This document shows, in pieces, positions 16,893 through 25,022 of a stretch of DNA of 64,000 bases. Made by a program: the position numbers and the translations under genes. Origin of the DNA: an uncultured Candidatus Entotheonella sp. (lineage in GTDB: Bacteria; Tectomicrobia; Entotheonellia; Entotheonellales; Entotheonellaceae); NCBI GenBank assembly GCA_958295825.1, contig OY282375.1:1907489-1971488 (forward strand), read 5' to 3'. The notes beneath the pieces were generated by a model. That model did no database searches. It was given only the letters and a program-made list of their open reading frames with translations, and was not told the DNA's origin. Position 1 is the stretch's first letter; each line of letters begins with the position of its first letter.

Positions 16893-18794
16893 ATGGCAGT
16901 TTTTGCCCTTGAACAAGTGTCACTGGCCTTCGACCGCGTGCCCCTGCTGGATGCGGTGGCACTGCAAGTCGAATCCGGCGAGCGGCTCACCCTGGTCGGG
17001 CGCAACGGTAGCGGCAAATCGACGCTCCTCAAGCTGCTGGCCGGTGATTTGCTACCCGATGCCGGCACGGTGCACCGCGCCCACGCGCTACGTTTAGCGC
17101 TCGTGCCGCAGGAGCCGGTGTTCCACTCCGATCATACCGTCGAGCAAGCGCTCACCAGTTCCCTGGGCGCGGTGGGTGAGGTCGTCGCCGATTATCACCA
17201 CACCACTACCCAACTGACCGTCGCGCAGGGCGCCGAGGCCACGGCGTTGATGACGCGGCTGCACACCCTGCAGACGGAACTGGAGCGCCAGGACGGCTGG
17301 CGCCTGCACACGCAGGTGGAGACCGTGCTCTCCCGGCTGCAACTCGACCCCGCGGCGCAGGTAGGCGCGCTTTCCAGCGGCTGGCAACGCCGGGTGGCCC
17401 TGGCGCGGGCGCTGGTCGGCGACCCGGAACTGCTGCTCCTGGACGAACCGACCAACCATCTCGACATCGGCTCCATCGAGTGGCTCGAATCCTACCTGCT
17501 GAGCTTCCCCGGCACGCTCGTTTTCGTCACCCACGACCGCGTCTTCCTCGACCGCCTGGCCACCGGCATCGTCGAGTTGGACCGCGGGCGGCTACGGCGC
17601 TTCCCGGGCAACTGGACGGCCTACCGCGAGCGCAAAAACGACCTGTTCGCCGTGGAGGAGGCCGGGGCCACGCAGTTCGACAAACGCCTGGCGCAGGAGG
17701 AAGCCTGGATACGCCAGGGCGTGCGCGCTCGCCGCACCCGTAATGAGGGCCGCGTGCGCCGCCTGATGGCCATGCGTGAAGAACGACGCGCCCGACGCGA
17801 GGTGACGGGGCAGGTCAGTTTCACCCTGAGCAGCGGTACGCGTTCCGGCCAGATGGTCGCCGAAGTCGAGGGCATCTCCAAAACCTTCGGCGACCATGAG
17901 GTGCTGCGCGACTTCTCGGCTCGCATCATGCGCGGCGACCGCATCGGCCTGGTCGGACCGAACGGCATCGGCAAATCGACGCTGATCAAAATCCTCATGG
18001 GCGAACTGCAACCGGACGCCGGGCGCCTGCGCTTCGGCACCAGGCTGTCCAAGGTCTATTTCGATCAGCGCCGCGCCCAACTGGACCCCGAGGCCACCCT
18101 GTGGGAGACCCTCTGCCCGCACGGCGGCGATCAGGTCATGGTGGGCGGCAAGCATCGTCACGTGGTCAGCTACCTGGCGGACTTCCTGTTCCCGCGCCAG
18201 AGCATCCGGGCGCCGGTCAAGACTCTGTCCGGCGGCGAGCGCAACCGCCTGCTGTTGGCGCGATTGTTCACGCAGCCGGCCAATTTTCTGGTTCTCGATG
18301 AGCCAACGAACGACCTCGACACGGAGACCCTGGAACTGCTGGAGGGCTTGCTGGCGGAGTACGACGGCACCTTGCTGCTGGCGTCCCACGACCGCGCCTT
18401 TCTGGACGGCGTGGTGACGTCGATTTACGCCTTCGAGGGCAAGGGCCGGGTGCGGGAGTACGTCGGGGGATACAGCGACTGGCAGGAGGCTCTGCAGGCG
18501 CCGCCTCCGGCGAAGCGGCGTTCTACGACGGCTCCAACCAGGCAGCCGCGACGCCGGGGCCTGACCTACAAGGAGCAACGCGAGCTCGAAGGGCTGCCGG
18601 AATCCATCGAAACCCTGGAAAACGAACAGATGGCCCTGCACGCCCAACTTGAGGACACCCAGCTTTTTCAGAGGGATCCGAAGACATTCCAGACCATTAT
18701 GGAGCGGTTGACGGCCCTGGCCAGCGAGCGCGACGCCGCCTATGCCCACTGGGTCGAGTTGGAGCAGCGACAGGCTGCCACCCAAGATGGGTAG
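16893..18794 (+). CDS. uup: ABC-F family ATPase (Uup-like)
   Basis: The 633-residue protein has two ABC ATPase domains and no membrane helices, as in the soluble ABC-F proteins that act on ribosomes or replication. Domain 1 has GRNGSGKST, LSSGWQRR and LLLLDEPTNHLD. Domain 2 has GPNGIGKST, LSGGERNR and LVLDEPTNDLD. The first signature has W in place of E or Q, a small deviation. A C-terminal segment of about 90 residues (LTYKEQRELEGLP onward) forms the Uup-type coiled coil. It is intact and probably housekeeping. Confidence 0.9.
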   Translation: MAVFALEQVSLAFDRVPLLDAVALQVESGERLTLVGRNGSGKSTLLKLLAGDLLPDAGTVHRAHALRLALVPQEPVFHSDHTVEQALTSSLGAVGEVVADYHHTTTQLTVAQGAEATALMTRLHTLQTELERQDGWRLHTQVETVLSRLQLDPAAQVGALSSGWQRRVALARALVGDPELLLLDEPTNHLDIGSIEWLESYLLSFPGTLVFVTHDRVFLDRLATGIVELDRGRLRRFPGNWTAYRERKNDLFAVEEAGATQFDKRLAQEEAWIRQGVRARRTRNEGRVRRLMAMREERRARREVTGQVSFTLSSGTRSGQMVAEVEGISKTFGDHEVLRDFSARIMRGDRIGLVGPNGIGKSTLIKILMGELQPDAGRLRFGTRLSKVYFDQRRAQLDPEATLWETLCPHGGDQVMVGGKHRHVVSYLADFLFPRQSIRAPVKTLSGGERNRLLLARLFTQPANFLVLDEPTNDLDTETLELLEGLLAEYDGTLLLASHDRAFLDGVVTSIYAFEGKGRVREYVGGYSDWQEALQAPPPAKRRSTTAPTRQPRRRGLTYKEQRELEGLPESIETLENEQMALHAQLEDTQLFQRDPKTFQTIMERLTALASERDAAYAHWVELEQRQAATQDG

Positions 18795-18828
18795 GTCGAA
18801 TTCGCGCAGCGTAGTCCGACAACGTTGT

Positions 18829-19776
18829 CTATTCCATACGCCGGATCAGCCGCAGCAGCGGTTGCAGGGTATCGACGCCGAGATTGCGGCGCGCCTTCTC
18901 GGCAGTGGCTTCCAGGCATGGCAGGCTATCCAGCAGCAAGCACCGCCCTTCTTCCTGGCCCATCGCCTCGACAATACCAGGAAGCAGCGCCCGCTCCAGT
19001 ACCTCTTCACGCAGCCCGTACACGGCGGCGAGGCGCTGCACCACGTAGGGAAAGCCGGCATCCGTCTGCAAACTGTGCAGATCAATAATCGTGGCGCTCC
19101 CGGGCCCGTCCCACGCCGCGCCAGCATCTTGCACCAAAACATTCCACGGACTGGGATCGGAGGTGAACAGCCGCCGGTCCAAGGCATCCCACAGCCGCAC
19201 GTAGGCCGCCACCGCCAGCCGCTCGGCACCGGCCCGCCGCTGCGCGTATGCAGCCGCGTCCAACTCACCGGCCAGCAGTCGCCGTTCGTACTGAAGCAGC
19301 AGCCGCTCCACCGACACGCCGGGAATGAAGGCCTCGATGAGCAGATGGCGCAGCACGCCGTCATCGCGCCAATGCCACACGCCACCGCAGCGTGGAAACA
19401 GCCCGGCGGCGCGGCGGTTCACAGTTTCGGCAAGATGTGCAAGCGTATCGAGGAGATTGGAGGTGGCGTCATCCTGTGCCTGCGCGTCGGCGGTAGCCGA
19501 ATACACGAGACGCCGTCGGTGAGGAAGTTTGCAGACCAGAGGGAAGGCATGCCGACCGCATTGCACGGTCAGCTTGTAGACGGACATGGCGCCGCCCACG
19601 GCCAATGGGGCGACCACACCGCACCACGAAAAAGGATGCATCCTGGAAGCGGGGTGCACCCGGTCCAAGGCTTGACGCACGCAACCGAACAGGCGGTTGG
19701 CCGCCTCAATAGCCTCGACGTGCTGTGGCTCACATCCCGGCGCCCATTGCAGGGTGAAACCGGACGTCATCGACAT
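18829..19776 (-). CDS. Protein-kinase-fold (YrbL/phosphotransferase-like) protein
   Basis: This protein of about 315 residues has kinase-fold landmarks. SDPSPWNVLVQ resembles the catalytic loop with its Asn, and ATIIDLHSLQ resembles the metal-binding DFG position. VCKLPHRR may contain the ATP-binding lysine. The histidine usually before the catalytic Asp is replaced by Ser. It may be a small-molecule kinase or a PhoP-regulated YrbL-type protein. The start is uncertain: ATG 19776 is chosen, with the frame open to TTG 19827. It is convergent with uup. Confidence 0.5.
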   Translation of the reverse strand: MSMTSGFTLQWAPGCEPQHVEAIEAANRLFGCVRQALDRVHPASRMHPFSWCGVVAPLAVGGAMSVYKLTVQCGRHAFPLVCKLPHRRRLVYSATADAQAQDDATSNLLDTLAHLAETVNRRAAGLFPRCGGVWHWRDDGVLRHLLIEAFIPGVSVERLLLQYERRLLAGELDAAAYAQRRAGAERLAVAAYVRLWDALDRRLFTSDPSPWNVLVQDAGAAWDGPGSATIIDLHSLQTDAGFPYVVQRLAAVYGLREEVLERALLPGIVEAMGQEEGRCLLLDSLPCLEATAEKARRNLGVDTLQPLLRLIRRME

Positions 19777-19920
19777 ACCGTAATCATGGTAAGCCGATCG
19801 CAGGATGAAACGGACCAAGGCCGGCAAGTAAACACGTCAGCACCTCACTTTGGGACGATCCGCGATAAGACTCGCCGGCATCTCCTGAGGCGTATCCTGG
19901 TCGCGCTCATCTGCGGTGCG

Positions 19921-20139
19921 TCAGGACGTTTGGCTTTCAACCTTTTTGGATTTGGACTCCTCGCCCCCGCCTTCCTCGATGGCGTCTGTCACGTCGTCCG
20001 TCATCTTTTCGCTGGCTGTCTTGAATTCCCGAATGCCTTTGCCCAAGCCTTTGGCGATTTCCGGGATCTTCTTGCCGCCGAAAAACAGCATGGCAATGGC
20101 GAGGATGATAACCAGTTCTTGCACGCCTAGACCGAACAT
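19921..20139 (-). CDS. tatA: Twin-arginine translocase subunit TatA/E
   Basis: The 72-residue protein has the TatA plan: a short N-terminal membrane helix ([19 protein letters not shown]), the hinge FGGKKIPE, and an amphipathic helix [16 protein letters not shown]. An acidic then basic tail follows. It forms the Tat pore, which exports folded proteins. Tat-type signal sequences occur later in the window on the DUF1513 and ApbE proteins. tatB and tatC are not in the window. Confidence 0.93.
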   Translation of the reverse strand: MFGLGVQELVIILAIAMLFFGGKKIPEIAKGLGKGIREFKTASEKMTDDVTDAIEEGGGEESKSKKVESQTS

Positions 20140-20361
20140 TACAACCTCCTCACAGCTACTGGAGAGCTATCTGGAATTAGAACGGTACTCAGTATACGCC
20201 GCATGGCTGCTGGTAGCCACTGCAATTCTTCGCTAGCGGCCGAGCCGCCGGAAATTCCGCCTTGACACCATCCCCGTTCGCCCTGTATTCCTGTCAAGGC
20301 TATGGGATTCTAGGAAACCATATCATAACTTAACCAAACATAGTTCTATGAGGATTCGTTC

Positions 20362-22545
20362 ATGCACGCAATACCACGCGGCCGTTGCCGCCAGATGCTA
20401 CCAAACCTGTGGCTTGGAGGCCTTCGCGCGATGGCCATTGCGGTCCTCTGCGTCTACGCCCTCGGAGTCGTCGGAAATCCGCCGCCCGCGCGGGCGGCGG
20501 ATTTCAGCGACGGCGAGCTGCGGCTCAGCCTCGACACCACCCTGTCGCACGGCCTCACCTTCCGCGTCGAGGAGCGCAGGAAGATTCTGAGCCACTACGC
20601 CCTCGTCAACACCAACGACGGCAATCTCAACTATGACCGCGGCCTAGTCAGCAATACCTCCAAGTTCACCACCGATCTCGATATCGGTTACCGTAACGTC
20701 GGCGCCTTCGTGCGAGCCACCGGGTTCATCGACTTCGAGAACGAGAACGGCCAGCGGGCGCGCACCCCGTTGAGTGACGCAGCGAAGGACCGGGCGGGAA
20801 CGGTTGCCGAAGTGCTCGACGCCTATGTCACCGGCGCCTTCGAGGTCGGCAGCGCGGCGGTCGACCTGCGGCTCGGCAGGCACGTGCTCAACTGGGGCGA
20901 GAGCACCTTCATTCAGAACGGCGTCAACGCCTTCAACCGCTTCGACGTGAGCAAGCTTAGGCTGCCGGGCTCGGAGTTGCGCGAAGCGCTAGTGCCGCTC
21001 TCGATGGTCTCCCTGGCGGTGGCGCCAGCCTACACCCTGTCGGTGGAAGGCTTCTACCAGTTCGACTGGGAGAAAACCATTATCGACCCGACCGGCAGCT
21101 ACTTCTCGACCAGCGATTACGTAGGTCCGGGCGCCCGGGAGGTAGTGATCCCCTTCCCGACGCTGACGAGCGTCGGGAGCGGAGCCGATCTCGGTTTCGG
21201 GTTCGGACCCCTTACGCCGGCCCTCAATGCCGACCTGGCCAATTACAAAGTGCTCCATCCTCAGCACGGCCTGCTCCTCGTTCCGCAGCCGCGCCAGCCG
21301 GAAATCGATCCCGATTTTCTGACCGTACTACGCGGCCCGGACCGCAAGCCCGGCGACTCGGGACAGTGGGGGCTGTCGCTGCGCTATCTCGCCGAAGGAC
21401 TGAACGACACCGAGTTCGGCCTCTACGCCGTCAACTATCACGCGCGGCTGCCGGTCCTCACCGCACGCACCGGCACCCGGGAGGGGATACAGGCAGGTCT
21501 CGCTGCCGCCGGGGCAGTCGGTTCGCCCACCTCCGCCACGACCGCGGCAGTGACCCAGGCGGTCACCGCGAAGATCATGGCGGGTGTCCGGGACGGATTG
21601 ATCAACCCCGCCGATGCCCGGACGCTCATTGAGGCGCAAGTGAGAGAGCAGGTTGGCGGAATCGCTGCTTCCCTCGCGGTCGACCGGTACGCGAAGACCG
21701 GGCATTACCTTACCAAGTATCCCGAGGACAACCAGCTTTTCGGCCTGAGCTTCAACACCCTGCTCGGAGCCTCGGGTTGGGCGCTGCAGGGCGAGTACAC
21801 CATGCACCTCGACACACCGCTGCAAAGGGCCGAACGATCGGTGATCGGTGAAGGCATCCAGCCGATTTTGACGGCTCTGGGACTTGCCGCCGAGGCCACC
21901 CTCAAGGCTGGTCTGGCGCGGGCCGCCGCCGAGGCGGCCCGGAGTGACCCCCGGGCCGCCCCAGCCGCCGCCGAGCTCGCCGCCGAAGCCGCAGCGGCCA
22001 AGACTGCCTTGGACAGCCTCCTCGCAAACCACAGACCGGAAGACCTTGTGGGCTACGTCGAGCGCAACGTGAGCCAGGTCCAGGCAACTGCCACGAAAGT
22101 GTTCGGCCCCACGCTCGGCGCCGACAGCTTAGTATTCGTAACGGAAGCGGCGTTGATGCACGTGCACGGCCTGCCGGACGACGACCCGCTAGAGAGCCCC
22201 GCCGTCCTCGGGAGGATCGACGAAGACTCGACGGCCAATCCCGACACCAGCGCCGACACCACCGCCACGTCCTGGGGCTACCGGATGGCGGCGCGCCTGG
22301 ACTACAATAACGCCATCGGCGCGGTGAACCTGTTTCCGTACCTGCAGTTTCAGCACGACGTCAGCGGCAACAGCCCGTCGCCCATGGGACCGTTCGCGGA
22401 GGGTCGGACGGCGCTGACCCTCGGACTGCGCGCCGATTACCTCAGCCGCTGGCAGGCCGACCTCAGCTACACGCAGTACGACGGCCGGCGCCACTGGCTG
22501 GCGGACCGAGACTTCGTGTCTGCTTCCATCAAGTACTCGTTCTAG
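20362..22545 (+). CDS. DUF1302-family outer-membrane protein
   Basis: The 727-residue protein has a long N-terminal signal region ending in PARAADFSDGEL. It resembles the DUF1302 family, predicted beta-barrel proteins encoded with DUF1329 proteins in Gram-negative bacteria. Recognisable stretches are NTNDGNLNYDRGLVSNTSK near the start, LRLGRHVLNWGESTF, and a C-terminal barrel strand ending KYSF. A section around residues 500-570 is unusually rich in alanine and looks helical. It is the first gene of a four-gene plus-strand set and is 13 bases from the next. A role in export or uptake of hydrophobic compounds is inferred from this pairing. Confidence 0.85.
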   Translation: MHAIPRGRCRQMLPNLWLGGLRAMAIAVLCVYALGVVGNPPPARAADFSDGELRLSLDTTLSHGLTFRVEERRKILSHYALVNTNDGNLNYDRGLVSNTSKFTTDLDIGYRNVGAFVRATGFIDFENENGQRARTPLSDAAKDRAGTVAEVLDAYVTGAFEVGSAAVDLRLGRHVLNWGESTFIQNGVNAFNRFDVSKLRLPGSELREALVPLSMVSLAVAPAYTLSVEGFYQFDWEKTIIDPTGSYFSTSDYVGPGAREVVIPFPTLTSVGSGADLGFGFGPLTPALNADLANYKVLHPQHGLLLVPQPRQPEIDPDFLTVLRGPDRKPGDSGQWGLSLRYLAEGLNDTEFGLYAVNYHARLPVLTARTGTREGIQAGLAAAGAVGSPTSATTAAVTQAVTAKIMAGVRDGLINPADARTLIEAQVREQVGGIAASLAVDRYAKTGHYLTKYPEDNQLFGLSFNTLLGASGWALQGEYTMHLDTPLQRAERSVIGEGIQPILTALGLAAEATLKAGLARAAAEAARSDPRAAPAAAELAAEAAAAKTALDSLLANHRPEDLVGYVERNVSQVQATATKVFGPTLGADSLVFVTEAALMHVHGLPDDDPLESPAVLGRIDEDSTANPDTSADTTATSWGYRMAARLDYNNAIGAVNLFPYLQFQHDVSGNSPSPMGPFAEGRTALTLGLRADYLSRWQADLSYTQYDGRRHWLADRDFVSASIKYSF

Positions 22546-22558
22546 AGGTTACAAGGTC

Positions 22559-23929
22559 ATGACGATTATGAAAGCAATCACACTTCGATTCAGTGCCGGG
22601 CTCCTCCTTGGGTGCGTCCTGCTCCTTCCCGCCACAGCGGAAATTACAGAGGAACAAATCGCTCGCCTCGGCGGCGACCTCACGCCCCTCGGCGGGGAGC
22701 GGGCGGGCAACGCCGACGGCACCATCCCGGGATGGACCGGCGGCATTACCGAACCGCCGAACGGCTACGTTGTCGGCGAGCATCATCGCGACCCCTACGG
22801 CGACGACCGGCCGCTCTTCGTCATCAACGCCGCCAACCTTGACGCCTATCGCGACAAGCTGTCGGTCGGGCACCAGCGCATGCTGGAAACCTATGCGTCC
22901 TTCGAGATGCCGGTCTATCCGACCCGGCGCAGCGCCTCGGCGCCGCAGCGCATCTACGACGCCACCCGGAACATCGCCGCCACCGCGAAACTCGTGGACG
23001 ACGGCAATGGCGTTGGCGGCGCGGTGGTCGGCGTTCCCTTTCCAATCCCGGCCAACGGCCTGGAAGCCGTCTGGAACCACCTCCTGCGCTACCGAGGCGA
23101 GACGGTGAAATGTACCATCGGCCAAGCCGCCGTGACCCGCAATGGCGCCTACACGGTCGTCAAATACGGCCTTGAAATCGAGTTGCGCTATTCGCTGCCG
23201 GGCATGACCGAAGAAGAGCTCGACAACACGATGATCCTGTTCAAGCAGAAGGTGCTGGCGCCGGCACGGCTGGCCGGCGACATCCTGCTGGTGCACGAGA
23301 CCATGAATCAGGTGCGCGAGCCGCGCAACGCCTGGACCTACAACCCCGGCCAGCGCCGAGTGCGGCGGGCGCCGAACGTCGCCTATGACAACCCGGGCAC
23401 CACCACGGACGGGTTGCGCACCGCCGACCAGTTCGACATGTTCAATGGTGCGGTCGACCGCTACGACTGGCAACTCGTCGGCAAGCGCGAGATCTACGTG
23501 CCGTATAATGCTTATAGGCTGCACAGCGACCAGCTTGCCTTCACCGACATTCTCACCCCGCTGCACGTCAACCCGGAACATTTGCGCTACGAGCTGCACC
23601 GGGTGTGGGTGGTCGAGGCCACCCTCAAGGAGGGCGCGCGGCATATCTACAAACGGCGCACCCTCTATATCGACGAGGACTCGTGGCAGATTCTGCTCGC
23701 CGACATCTATGACAATCGCGACGAGCTGTGGCGGGTGTCGGAAGGGCACGTCATCAACTACTACGAAAAGCCGCTGATCTGGCCGACGCTTGAGGTGCAT
23801 ACCGACCTTCAGGCGGGACGCTACCTTACCCTCGGCCTCGACAACGAATTCCCGATGTGCACTTACGACGCGGCGGTGCAGACACGGGATTTCACCCCGG
23901 CGGCCCTGCGCCGCGAAGGTCGGCGCTGA
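22559..23929 (+). CDS. DUF1329-family periplasmic protein (LolA/LolB-like fold)
   Basis: The 456-residue protein has a signal peptide (FSAGLLLGCVLLLPATA) and then EITEEQIARLGGDLTPLG, the standard start of DUF1329 proteins. NADGTIPGWTGG and the tail DNEFPMCTYD are also typical. The fold is related to lipoprotein carriers, so it probably moves a lipid-like ligand across the periplasm. ATG 22559 or 22568 may be the start. It is next to DUF1302, its usual partner, and overlaps or abuts the downstream beta-propeller gene. Confidence 0.88.
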   Translation: MTIMKAITLRFSAGLLLGCVLLLPATAEITEEQIARLGGDLTPLGGERAGNADGTIPGWTGGITEPPNGYVVGEHHRDPYGDDRPLFVINAANLDAYRDKLSVGHQRMLETYASFEMPVYPTRRSASAPQRIYDATRNIAATAKLVDDGNGVGGAVVGVPFPIPANGLEAVWNHLLRYRGETVKCTIGQAAVTRNGAYTVVKYGLEIELRYSLPGMTEEELDNTMILFKQKVLAPARLAGDILLVHETMNQVREPRNAWTYNPGQRRVRRAPNVAYDNPGTTTDGLRTADQFDMFNGAVDRYDWQLVGKREIYVPYNAYRLHSDQLAFTDILTPLHVNPEHLRYELHRVWVVEATLKEGARHIYKRRTLYIDEDSWQILLADIYDNRDELWRVSEGHVINYYEKPLIWPTLEVHTDLQAGRYLTLGLDNEFPMCTYDAAVQTRDFTPAALRREGRR

Positions 23930-23931
23930 TT

Positions 23932-24966
23932 TTGGGCGGCCGACGAGGGCGAACCGCCCTGCTCGGGGACGTTGGGCGCCTCGGGTTGTGGTTCGCCTTG
24001 ATCGTCTGCGGGGCGCTGCTCGCATCCGCCACAGCCCAGATGCCGGTGGTCGAGTCCCGCCTTGCCGCGACCTCGCTATTGCTTGATGGAACCGCAGCCG
24101 GATCGCGTCTGCTCGTGGTCGGCGAACGCGGTCATATCTTGTTGTCTGATGACAACGGCGCCACCTGGACGCAGGCGCAAGTGCCGGTGCAGGTGATGCT
24201 GACGGCGGTCCGCATGTACGACGCGCAAACGGGCTGGGCGGTCGGGCACGACGCGGTTATCCTGCGCACGCGCGACGGCGGCGAGACGTGGCAACTGGTT
24301 CACTACGCGCCACAAGCGCAACTACCGCTGCTTGACGTCTGGTTCCGTGACGCAGACAACGGCTTCGCGGTGGGCGCTTTCGGCACCTTCCTCGCCAGCG
24401 CGGACGGCGGCGACACCTGGACCTGCCGCAACGCTTGCTGGGAAGACGATGATGGAGAGAGCAGGCCGCCGCTACTCCATGCCGCCGATAGTGATTTCGA
24501 GGACGATTTCCACCTCAACACCATTGCGCCAGCCGGACCCGGGCGGCTCTTTCTTGCCGGCGAAGCGGGCGTTCTGTACCGCTCCGACGATGACGGCGAG
24601 ACATGGCGCGCCCTGCCCTCGCCCTACGGCGGCTCATGGTTCGGGGCCTTGGCTCTGGACGCGAATACGGTGCTCGTCGCGGGGCTTCGCGGCCGCCTCT
24701 TCCGTTCCGAGGATGCGGGCGAAAACTGGACGCAGATCGAAACCGGCACAACCGCAACGCTGACCGACCTCGTGCAGGTGAAACCCGACCTGATGCTGAT
24801 CACCGGCCTCGCCGGCGCCCTTCTTACCAGTCGCGACGACGGCCTCAGCGTCTCGTACCGGACCTTGCCCGCGCGCCAGGGCATGTCCACCGCCCTGACA
24901 ACAACCAGCGGCAACGTCGTACTGGTCGGGGAATCCGGCGTCGAACCTCTTTCCAAAATCGAATAG
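23932..24966 (+). CDS. YCF48/BNR-type beta-propeller protein
   Basis: The protein has a signal-like helix (LGLWFALIVCGALLASATA) and then repeated Asp-box/BNR units such as SDDNGATWTQ, RDGGETWQL, SADGGDTWT, SDDDGETWRA and SEDAGENWTQ. These are characteristic of the YCF48/HCF136-like propellers found in RND clusters of this type. I chose TTG 23932, just after the DUF1329 stop; an ATG at 23857 would overlap that gene by 73 bases. It probably sits in the periplasm as an accessory of the permease. About 345 residues. Confidence 0.8.
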   Translation: MGGRRGRTALLGDVGRLGLWFALIVCGALLASATAQMPVVESRLAATSLLLDGTAAGSRLLVVGERGHILLSDDNGATWTQAQVPVQVMLTAVRMYDAQTGWAVGHDAVILRTRDGGETWQLVHYAPQAQLPLLDVWFRDADNGFAVGAFGTFLASADGGDTWTCRNACWEDDDGESRPPLLHAADSDFEDDFHLNTIAPAGPGRLFLAGEAGVLYRSDDDGETWRALPSPYGGSWFGALALDANTVLVAGLRGRLFRSEDAGENWTQIETGTTATLTDLVQVKPDLMLITGLAGALLTSRDDGLSVSYRTLPARQGMSTALTTTSGNVVLVGESGVEPLSKIE

Positions 24967-25022
24967 GCGGGCGTGATGGCGGAAGCAACGGCTGACAAAT
25001 TGAGGATTGGAGATTGTGAATT
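24967..25022. other. Short AT-rich repeat-like spacer
   Basis: The spacer, continuing into the first codons of the next gene, contains runs such as ATTGAGGATTGGAGATTGTG and two copies of CCAAAATCAGC. It interrupts otherwise tight gene spacing and looks like a small inserted repeat. Confidence 0.4.

Noticed and set aside
22529..24025. Long minus-strand open frame of 498 codons
   Set aside because: It mirrors DUF1329 and the propeller gene and has no recognisable motif or start.
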